From Salipiger sp. H15 (GTDB taxonomy: Bacteria; Pseudomonadota; Alphaproteobacteria; Rhodobacterales; Rhodobacteraceae), in NCBI RefSeq assembly GCF_040409955.1, contig NZ_CP123384.1, forward strand, positions 682,001 to 746,000: DNA of 64,000 bases, read 5' to 3'. Position numbers and translations under genes: made by a program. The notes beneath the pieces were generated by a model. The model made no database searches. It was not told the origin of the DNA and saw nothing but the letters and a program-made list of their open reading frames with translations. Each line of letters begins with the position of its first letter. The first letter of the stretch is position 1. Shown one piece after another: positions 58,263 to 64,000 of this stretch.

Positions 58263-58371
58263 GTGCTGCGCCCCTCACCGCCCGGGGCCGCGTGCCCCGT
58301 GTTTCGGCACCAAGTGTTAGAGGCCGGACGCGGAAAACTCAACGCTGCTCGGGCAATGCGGCTGCGGGGCC

Positions 58372-59199
58372 TCAGTTGCTCTGCGGCATCTGGAAATCGG
58401 CGCAGGGATCCGCGCGCTCGGCCGGGGCGCTTTCCTCGACGAGGTCGAAGGCCCCGTCGGGCGCGCCCTGCCCGGTCTCGCCCTGCCCCAGCGCCGCCAC
58501 CGAGACCTCGCCCGCCGCGCGCGTGAGCAGCGCCGGCGCGCCCCAGTCCTTGCGGGCGTGGCCGTTGCCGGTGATCACCACCACCGGCCCGCCCAGCTCG
58601 GCATAGGCCTCGAGCGCGGTCTCGGCCAGTCGCGCGTCGCGCAGGCGCTGGATATTGACCATGGTGGGAAGCATCTCGAGCGGCAGGGCATTGCAATGCG
58701 CCGCCATCTGCAGCTCCTGCCGCGCCGCCTCCTGATCGGGATCGAGCGGCTCGTCGAGCCCGTAGAAGCCGGCGCTCGGGCCGAAGACCCGGGCGAGATC
58801 ACCCTCGCCAAGCGCCCGCGCCTCCTTGCGCGGGAGTTCCGCGCCGAAGACCTTCGCCTCGGGCGCCGCCGCGAAGATCGGGTAATACATCGAGAAATCC
58901 GGCCAGCCGCTGCCGTCCCAGCCAAGCGCCGCCTCCAGCGCCGCCGCGTCGGTCATCAGCGCGGGCGTCACCTGAGCGGCCTGCTCGGCGGTCAGCATCT
59001 CGAAGACCAGCGCGACGGGCTTGATCTGCGCCACCAGCTCGGCCTGCCGCGCGTGGTGGGCGGGGTTGTCATGGATCTCGCCGAGGAACACCACATTCGC
59101 CCCCATGAGGGCGGACATGCCATCCTGCGGCGCAACGGGAGACGGCTGCGCCAGCGCGGGGGCAGCCAGGAGAAGGGTCAGGGCAAGGGCTCGCATCAT
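58372..59199 (-). CDS. ChaN-family heme-regulated lipoprotein-like protein
   Basis: A 275-residue protein with a signal peptide ending in ALA before QPSPV. The ChaN hallmarks are VVFLGEIHDNPAHHARQAELV near residue 35 and the terminal VVVITGNGHARKDWGAPALL. Campylobacter ChaN binds heme as a dimer. No lipobox cysteine is seen at the cleavage site, so it is probably soluble in the periplasm. The start overlaps the end of rpoH (ATGATG), which suggests cotranscription with the sigma factor gene. Confidence 0.87.
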   Translation of the reverse strand: MMRALALTLLLAAPALAQPSPVAPQDGMSALMGANVVFLGEIHDNPAHHARQAELVAQIKPVALVFEMLTAEQAAQVTPALMTDAAALEAALGWDGSGWPDFSMYYPIFAAAPEAKVFGAELPRKEARALGEGDLARVFGPSAGFYGLDEPLDPDQEAARQELQMAAHCNALPLEMLPTMVNIQRLRDARLAETALEAYAELGGPVVVITGNGHARKDWGAPALLTRAAGEVSVAALGQGETGQGAPDGAFDLVEESAPAERADPCADFQMPQSN

Positions 59200-60077
59200 G
59201 CGAGGAAGTTTTGCACCTCGCTCGACTGGGCTTCAAGCGACTTGCGCATCTTGGCGAAGGCGGCGGCCTCGAGTTGGCGCACCCGCTCCTTGGACAGGCC
59301 CAGTTCCTGACCGAGGCTTTCCAGCGTGCGCGTCTCGTCGCGCAGCTTGCGTTCGCGGACGATGAACCTTTCGCGATCATTGAGCGCGGTCATCGCGGTG
59401 ACCAGCCATTCGCGCAGCTGGGCATTGTCGAGCTTGCCCTCGACGAGGCTCGAGCTCTGCTCGCCCTCGTCCTCCAGCGTGTCGATCCACTCGCGCCCGT
59501 CCTCGTCCGAGCTCTGCGTCGCGTTGAGCGAATAGTCCGAACCCGAGAGCCGGCCCTCCATCATCTCGACATCATGCAGCGGCACGCCGATCTCGGTGGC
59601 GATCATCTCGCGCAGGGTGCTGCGCTCCAGCATCTCGCCGCGGCCCGAGGCCTCGCGCTCGAGCCGGGCCTGCACCCGCCGCATGTTGAAGAAGAGGGAT
59701 TTCTGCGCCGAGGTCGAGCCGGTGCGCACCATCGACCAGTTGCGCATCACGTAGTCCTGGATCGAGGCCTTGATCCACCACACCGCGTAGGTCGAGAAGC
59801 GCACGCCGCGGTCCGGGTCGAACTTGTCGGCGGCCTTCATCAGGCCCAGCCCGGCTTCCTGCACGAGATCGTTCATCGGCGCTCCGTAGCGCTTGAACTT
59901 GGCCGCCATCGAGATCGCCAGCCGCATGTAGGCGTTGATCAGCCGGTGCAGCGCCTGTTCGTCACGCCGATCGCGCCATGCGTAGGCCAGCCGCAGCTCC
60001 GTTTCGGCGTCGAGCAGCTCCGCTTTCATGGCGCGGCGCGAGAGGGTCTGATCGTTGAAAGTCGAATCCAAAGCCAT
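59196..60077 (-). CDS. rpoH: RNA polymerase sigma-32 factor, RpoHII type
   Basis: A 293-residue sigma factor. Region 2 contains NAYMRLAISMAAKFKRYGAPMNDLVQEAGLGLMKAADKFDP and FSTYAVWWIKASIQDYV; the RpoH box is QKSLFFNMRRVQ. Region 4 ends with SLGQELGLSKERVRQLEAAAFAKMRKSL. The N-terminus lacks the MQEIRKFPLL motif of RpoHI, so it belongs to the second RpoH group found in Rhodobacter, which answers photo-oxidative and general stress. Its leader has a symmetric element and possible ECF-type promoter. A ChaN-like gene follows. Confidence 0.93.
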   Translation of the reverse strand: MALDSTFNDQTLSRRAMKAELLDAETELRLAYAWRDRRDEQALHRLINAYMRLAISMAAKFKRYGAPMNDLVQEAGLGLMKAADKFDPDRGVRFSTYAVWWIKASIQDYVMRNWSMVRTGSTSAQKSLFFNMRRVQARLEREASGRGEMLERSTLREMIATEIGVPLHDVEMMEGRLSGSDYSLNATQSSDEDGREWIDTLEDEGEQSSSLVEGKLDNAQLREWLVTAMTALNDRERFIVRERKLRDETRTLESLGQELGLSKERVRQLEAAAFAKMRKSLEAQSSEVQNFLA

Positions 60078-60114
60078 GCAAGGCCCCCGTTGGCTGGGCC
60101 GGCCGCGCCGACCT

Positions 60115-60137
60115 CGTTACTCTTTGGTATAGTAACG
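60115..60137. promoter_or_regulatory. inverted repeat in the rpoH leader
   Basis: CGTTACT (60115-60121) and AGTAACG (60131-60137) flank a 9-base spacer, about 40-60 bases before the rpoH start codon. It may be an operator or an RNA hairpin. Confidence 0.5.
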
Positions 60138-60160
60138 ACGCATCACGCGATTTGGTTTCC
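60132..60160 (-). promoter_or_regulatory. candidate ECF-type promoter of rpoH
   Basis: On the minus strand, GGAAAC (60155-60160) and CGTTAC (60132-60137) are 17 bases apart. This resembles the GGAAC-N16/17-CGTT form used by EcfG/RpoE-like sigma factors, but has one extra A. The Rhodobacter RpoE form TGATCC was not seen. Confidence 0.35.
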
Positions 60161-60524
60161 GAGAAAAATGCACGAGCGGAGATCCGCGGCCCGAAATGGA
60201 CCGCGGCCTGGGGCCGAAGAGAGCCATTCCGGGCCAGCTCACACCATCCCCGGCGCAGCACCATGCCGCGCGGGAACAGGCAAGCACCTGAATGCAAACC
60301 TCTATCTTCGGCATGTCGGGACCGGGAGCCGGACCCCCTCCTGCGTTCAGGACGATCTAGCCCGGCGGCAAAAAAATCCAACCGGGCCCCGCCGCAAGGC
60401 TCTCCGGCGCAGGCGGATCGGTGCCCGGACCGCGTTTCCCGTGCCGCGCCGCGGTTAACCGATCCTCAATATCTCCCGGGCCATTCTGGCGGCGGACAGG
60501 GGCAAGGACGGGGATCGCGCCAAG

Positions 60525-62039
60525 ATGGGGGCCTGCGCCTATACCGTCGCCTTCGACGGGGTCGAGGCGCGCATCGTCGAGGTGCAATGCGCCGTGACGC
60601 CCGGCGTGCCCGGCTTCGCCGTGGTCGGCCTGCCCGACAAGGCGGTCTCGGAGGCGCGCGAACGCATCCGCGCGGCGCTGCAGGCGCTGGCCATCGCCCT
60701 GCCGTCGAAACGCATCACGGTGAACCTCTCGCCTGCCGACCTGCCGAAGGAGGGCTCGCATTTCGACCTGCCCATCGCGCTCGGCCTGCTCGCCGCGCTC
60801 GAGGTGATCCCGGCGGACGAGGTGGCGGGCACCGTGGCGCTCGGCGAGCTGACGCTGGACGGGGCGCTGGTCGCGGTGCCCGGCGCGCTCCCCGCCGCGG
60901 TCTCGGCCGCCACCGAGGCGCGCAGCCTGCTCTGCCCCGCCGCCTGCGGCCCAGAGGCCGCCTGGGTCGAGGCCTGCCGCGTGCTCGCCGCGCGCGACCT
61001 GACCGAGGCGATCCGCCATTTCACCGGCGCCGGCCCGATCGAACCCTCGCGCCCCGGCCCGGCCGAGACCGCGCCCGCGGGGCCGGACCTGCGCGACGTC
61101 ACCGGGCAGGAGCGCGCCAAGCGCGGGCTCGAGATCGCCGCCGCCGGGCGGCATCACCTGCTCTTCACCGGCCCGCCCGGCACCGGCAAGTCGATGCTCG
61201 CCCGCCGTCTGCCCGGGCTCATGCCGCCGCTCGGCGCGGCAGAGGCGCTCGAGACCGCGATGATCCGCTCGCTCGCCGGCGAGCTTGCCGAGGGCCGGCT
61301 GTCGATGGCCCGGCCGTTCCAGCAGCCGCACCACACCGCCTCGATGGCCGCGCTCACCGGCGGCGGGCGCGGCGCGCGCCCGGGGCAGATCAGCCTCGCG
61401 CACAATGGCGTGCTCTTCATGGACGAGCTTCCGGAATTCCCGCGCAACGTGCTCGACAGCCTGCGCCAGCCGCTCGAGACCGGCGAGATCACCGTCAGCC
61501 GCGCCAATGCCCACGTGACCTACCCCTGCCGTTTCCTGCTGGTCGCCGCCGCCAACCCCTGCAAGTGCGGGCAGGCCGGCGATCCCGCCCGCGCCTGCTC
61601 GCGCGCGCCGGTCTGCGCCGAGGACTACCTCGGGCGCATCTCCGGCCCGCTCATGGACCGGTTCGACCTGCGGCTCGAGGTGCCGCCGGTGACGCTCGAG
61701 GAGATGTCGCTGCCGCCCTCTGGCGAGGACAGTGCCGTCGTCGCGGCGCGGGTTGCCGTGGCCCGCGCCCGCCAGGCCGCGCGCTACGCGGCGCACCCGC
61801 GGATCCGCACCAATGCCGACGTGGACGGGCGGTTGCTCGACGAGATCGCCACACCCGACGCCGAGGGCCGCGCCCTGCTGCTGCGCGCCGCCGACCGTTT
61901 CGGCCTGTCGATGCGCGGCTATCACCGGGTGCTGCGGGTGGCGCGCACGCTGGCCGATCTCGCCGGGGAAGAGACGCTGCGGCGGCCGCAGGTGGCCGAG
62001 GCGCTGAGCTACCGGCTGGTCTCGCGCAGCACCGCCTGA
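60525..62039 (+). CDS. comM: YifB/ComM family Mg chelatase-like AAA ATPase
   Basis: A 504-residue protein. The N-terminal ~180 residues form the ChlI-like/Lon-protease-like fold (AVVGLPDKAVSEARERIRAAL, GSHFDLPIALGLL). The AAA domain has Walker A GPPGTGKSMLARRLPGL, Walker B GVLFMDELPEFPRNVLDSL, and a C-terminal lid with the Mg_chelatase_C tail. In naturally competent bacteria ComM promotes branch migration during integration of DNA. Whether this organism is competent is unknown. The end overlaps the convergent hydrolase gene by 31 bases. Confidence 0.94.
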   Translation: MGACAYTVAFDGVEARIVEVQCAVTPGVPGFAVVGLPDKAVSEARERIRAALQALAIALPSKRITVNLSPADLPKEGSHFDLPIALGLLAALEVIPADEVAGTVALGELTLDGALVAVPGALPAAVSAATEARSLLCPAACGPEAAWVEACRVLAARDLTEAIRHFTGAGPIEPSRPGPAETAPAGPDLRDVTGQERAKRGLEIAAAGRHHLLFTGPPGTGKSMLARRLPGLMPPLGAAEALETAMIRSLAGELAEGRLSMARPFQQPHHTASMAALTGGGRGARPGQISLAHNGVLFMDELPEFPRNVLDSLRQPLETGEITVSRANAHVTYPCRFLLVAAANPCKCGQAGDPARACSRAPVCAEDYLGRISGPLMDRFDLRLEVPPVTLEEMSLPPSGEDSAVVAARVAVARARQAARYAAHPRIRTNADVDGRLLDEIATPDAEGRALLLRAADRFGLSMRGYHRVLRVARTLADLAGEETLRRPQVAEALSYRLVSRSTA

Positions 62040-62908
62040 ACGAAGCCCGCCGCGCGGCGAAGCGTGGCGCGCGCCTCGGGGATCCAGCCGTCGAAGACCG
62101 GCCAGGCATGCGGCGCCGACGGATGGGTCTCGACCTCGACGCGCGCCCCCTGCGCGCGCAGCCGCGCCGCCATGCGCGCCCCGTCATCGGCGAGGATCTC
62201 GGTCTCGGACCAGCACAGGCGCACCGGCGGGCAGCCCGGGAACTCGGCGTAGAGCGGCGAGAGCCGCGGGTCGGTGCGCGCCGTCTCGCCCGCCACGATC
62301 GCCACCAGTTCCTCGATCCGCCCGACCGGCAGGAAGGGATCGGCGCGGGCGTTGCGCCGCAGGCTCTCGCCGGTCATCGCAAGGTCGGTCCACGGCGAGA
62401 AGACCACGGCCCCCGCCGGCGCCTGGCCGCGCGCGCAGAGCCCGGAGAGCAGCGACAGCGCAAGCCCGCCCCCCGCCGAATCGCCGGCGAGGACCACCTG
62501 CGCGGGCGCGTATCCCAGCCCGCGCAGCCGCTCCCAGGCGGCAGCCGCGGCGTCGAGCGCCGCCGGGAAGGGCGCCTCCTGCGCCAGCGGGTACTCGGGC
62601 GCGCAGACCTCGACCCCGGAAAGGCAGGACAGCCGGCCCATCACCCCCTGATGGCTGCGCGGGCTGCCCGAGACGTAGCCGCCACCGTGCAGGTAGAGGA
62701 TCACCCGCCGCGGCAGGCAGGGCCCGGCGCTGATCCAGTGCAACCCGCCCGGGCGCCGCAGGTGCAGAAGGAAGGGTGGCTGGCGCAGCAGCAGCGGCGC
62801 GTGGCGCGCGAGGTCGCGCGCCGCCGCCTCCGGTCCCCGCGTGCGGGCAATGCGCGGCCTGGCGACAAGCCGCAATCCGAGGTTGAGCGCCGCGAGCTGC
62901 CAGCTCAT
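62009..62908 (-). CDS. alpha/beta hydrolase, hormone-sensitive-lipase type
   Basis: A 299-residue hydrolase. HGGGY at about residue 74 supplies the oxyanion hole, and GDSAGG at about 142 holds the nucleophilic serine; the acid and histidine are in SETEILADDGARM and PSAPHAWPVF. It is a probable carboxylesterase of the HSL family. The coding end overlaps comM by 31 bases on the opposite strand. Confidence 0.9.
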   Translation of the reverse strand: MSWQLAALNLGLRLVARPRIARTRGPEAAARDLARHAPLLLRQPPFLLHLRRPGGLHWISAGPCLPRRVILYLHGGGYVSGSPRSHQGVMGRLSCLSGVEVCAPEYPLAQEAPFPAALDAAAAAWERLRGLGYAPAQVVLAGDSAGGGLALSLLSGLCARGQAPAGAVVFSPWTDLAMTGESLRRNARADPFLPVGRIEELVAIVAGETARTDPRLSPLYAEFPGCPPVRLCWSETEILADDGARMAARLRAQGARVEVETHPSAPHAWPVFDGWIPEARATLRRAAGFVQAVLRETSR

Positions 62909-62936
62909 CCCGCGCCGCCCCCGCCCCGGGCCGGCC

Positions 62937-63872
62937 TCAGGCCAGCTTGGCCTCGATCGCCTGCCAGATCTTCTCGGCGACGTTGATGCCGTCGAAGCGC
63001 TCCAGCTCCTGGATGCCGGTCGGCGAGGTCACGTTGATCTCGGTGAGCCAGTCGCCGATCACGTCGATGCCGACGAAGACCTGGCCCTTCTCCTTCAGCA
63101 CCGGGCCGATGGTGGCGCAGATCTCGCGGTCGCGCTCGGTCAGCGCGACCTTCTCCGGCCGGCCGCCCACGTGCATGTTCGAGCGCACCTCGCCCGCCGC
63201 CGGCACGCGGTTGATCGCGCCCACCGGCTCGCCGTCGACGAGGATCACCCGCTTGTCGCCCTTGCTCACCGCCGGCAGGTACTTCTGCACGATCAGCGGC
63301 TCGCGCGAGAAGCCGGTGAAGAGCTCGTGCAGCGAGCTGAGGTTGCGGTCGTTCTGGTCGAGCCGGAACACGCCGGCGCCGCCATTGCCGTAGAGCGGCT
63401 TGAGGATGACGTCGCCATGCCTGGCCTTGAACGCCCGGATCGTCTCGAGGTCGCGCGCGATGGTGGTGGGCGGCGTCAGCTCGGGAAAGTTGAGGACGAG
63501 CAGTTTCTCGGGGGAATTGCGCACCCAGAACGGGTTGTTCACCACCAGCGTGCCCGGTGCGACCCGGTCGAGCAGATGGGTCGTGGTGATGTAATGCATG
63601 TCGAAGGGCGGATCCTGCCGCAGCCAGACCACGTCGATGTCGGCGAGGTCGACCACCTCGCGCGGGCCCAGCACCGCCGGCTGCTCCGCCACGCGCTGCA
63701 CCGTCATCCAATGGCCGCGCGCGGTGATCCGGCCCTCCTCGTAGGCGAGATCATCGGGCCCGTAGTAGAACAGCTGATGCCCCCGGGCCTGCGCTTCCTC
63801 GGCGAGCCGGAAGCTGCTGTCGGCATTGATGTTCACGGACCCGATCGGGTCCATCTGAAAGGCGATCTTCAT
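62937..63872 (-). CDS. gshB: glutathione synthase
   Basis: A 311-residue ATP-grasp enzyme, the second step of glutathione synthesis. The signature is visible: FQMDPIGSVNINADSSF at the start, DVILKPLYGNGGAGVFRL (ATP-grasp glycine loop), and VGIDVIGDWLTEINVTSPTGIQEL. Full length for the family. The upstream partial gene is probably yraN, a common neighbour in this group. The glutathione transferase at 45776 is a possible user of the product. Confidence 0.96.
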   Translation of the reverse strand: MKIAFQMDPIGSVNINADSSFRLAEEAQARGHQLFYYGPDDLAYEEGRITARGHWMTVQRVAEQPAVLGPREVVDLADIDVVWLRQDPPFDMHYITTTHLLDRVAPGTLVVNNPFWVRNSPEKLLVLNFPELTPPTTIARDLETIRAFKARHGDVILKPLYGNGGAGVFRLDQNDRNLSSLHELFTGFSREPLIVQKYLPAVSKGDKRVILVDGEPVGAINRVPAAGEVRSNMHVGGRPEKVALTERDREICATIGPVLKEKGQVFVGIDVIGDWLTEINVTSPTGIQELERFDGINVAEKIWQAIEAKLA

Positions 63873-63953
63873 GTCGGTCTCCGCGCATGGCTTTCGCCAT
63901 ACATGGCCCAGCCGGGCGCAAGGCGCAATGGCAGGACCCGACGCGAAGGAAAC

Positions 63954-64000
63954 CTATGGACCGAAGGCGTTCTCGATCACCCGGGTCATCCCGCGGCGGT
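63954..64000 (-). CDS. probable YraN (UPF0102) family protein, 3' end only
   Basis: The minus strand at the window edge reads RRGMTRVIENAFGP and a TAG stop at 63954. The VIENAFGP ending and the position next to gshB fit YraN proteins of Rhodobacteraceae, where the order rsmI-yraN-gshB is common. Only 14 codons are visible, so identity is tentative. YraN belongs to the endonuclease-like fold, of unknown role. Confidence 0.45.
   Translation of the reverse strand, partial: RRGMTRVIENAFGP

Larger units (their letters stand above)
60078..60524. promoter_or_regulatory. 447-base divergent region between rpoH and comM
   Basis: No gene-like open frame was seen. The 60 bases nearest rpoH hold the symmetric element and possible promoter listed separately. 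The region also carries an A-run near 60370 (T-run on the minus strand) of no clear function. The comM start codon has no strong promoter by eye. Confidence 0.4.

Noticed and set aside
60360..60380. Terminator at the A-run/T-run near 60370
   Set aside because: A T-run exists on the minus strand, but no gene ends just upstream of it on that strand, so a terminator makes no sense there.

Overview
This window is a high-GC, gene-dense chromosomal segment of an alphaproteobacterium, almost certainly a marine member of the Rhodobacteraceae (roseobacter group). The evidence is linkage and family type: miaB-phoH-ybeY-corC-lnt-metK with a SAM/SAH-type riboswitch in front of metK, irr next to fabA-fabB-fabI, a petABC (bc1) operon, putR/putA, an RpoHII-type sigma factor, and psd-pssA. 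No phage genes, transposases, integrases, CRISPR arrays or typical defence genes were found. This looks like core chromosome with small accessory genes between conserved blocks.

Layout. 1-3.1 kb: the first codons of pnp, a divergent secreted DUF protein placed between pnp and rpsO, rpsO, a membrane-anchored RTX-repeat protein and a DUF1643 protein. 3.1-10.1 kb: serine/threonine dehydratase, Trm112-LON-thioredoxin/TPR cluster, two endonuclease/exonuclease/phosphatase-fold enzymes (one is Xth), cardiolipin synthase and a drug/metabolite exporter. 10.2-18.3 kb: metK with promoter and riboswitch, then lnt, corC, ybeY, phoH, a lipoprotein/OmpA pair sharing a domain, and miaB. 18.4-23.3 kb: an unassigned protein, a flavin reductase, irr, and the unsaturated fatty acid genes fabA-fabB-fabI. 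23.4-29.2 kb: a CoA transferase, an isochorismatase-fold amidase, an HlyD-like protein with a small membrane partner, a secreted protein with an internal repeat, tRNA-Leu(UAA) and a MliC+META protein. 29.3-36.6 kb: putR/putA, a methyl-accepting chemotaxis protein with a CheR-docking tail, and aroC. 36.8-43.9 kb: TPP riboswitch plus thiBPQ, petABC and an outer-membrane barrel. 43.9-49.8 kb: PhnA-like protein, pssA, psd, a glutathione transferase, groESL with promoter and CIRCE operator, and a second EamA exporter. 49.9-64 kb: DUF2161 nuclease-like protein, TraB/GumN protein, peptidase M3, a polar amino acid ABC permease and binding protein, a membrane-fused MoeB-type protein, dut, coaBC, a ChaN-like protein, rpoH, comM, an alpha/beta hydrolase, gshB and probably the 3' end of yraN.

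How the genes work together. Several neighbours form pathways: riboswitch-controlled methionine activation, riboswitch-controlled thiamine uptake, iron sensing beside unsaturated fatty acid synthesis, two-step phosphatidylethanolamine synthesis (pssA, psd), the bc1 complex, and proline catabolism with its own Lrp-type regulator. Stress functions (groESL under CIRCE, RpoHII, a thioredoxin co-chaperone, glutathione synthase) are scattered through the window.

The least explained items are non-coding or small: a dispersed TTTCATCTTTCC...AATAC-type intergenic repeat in four places, a pair of abutting perfect palindromes right after metK, a symmetric element and possible ECF promoter in the rpoH leader, a palindrome between the CoA transferase and amidase genes, and three small proteins with internal or shared duplications.
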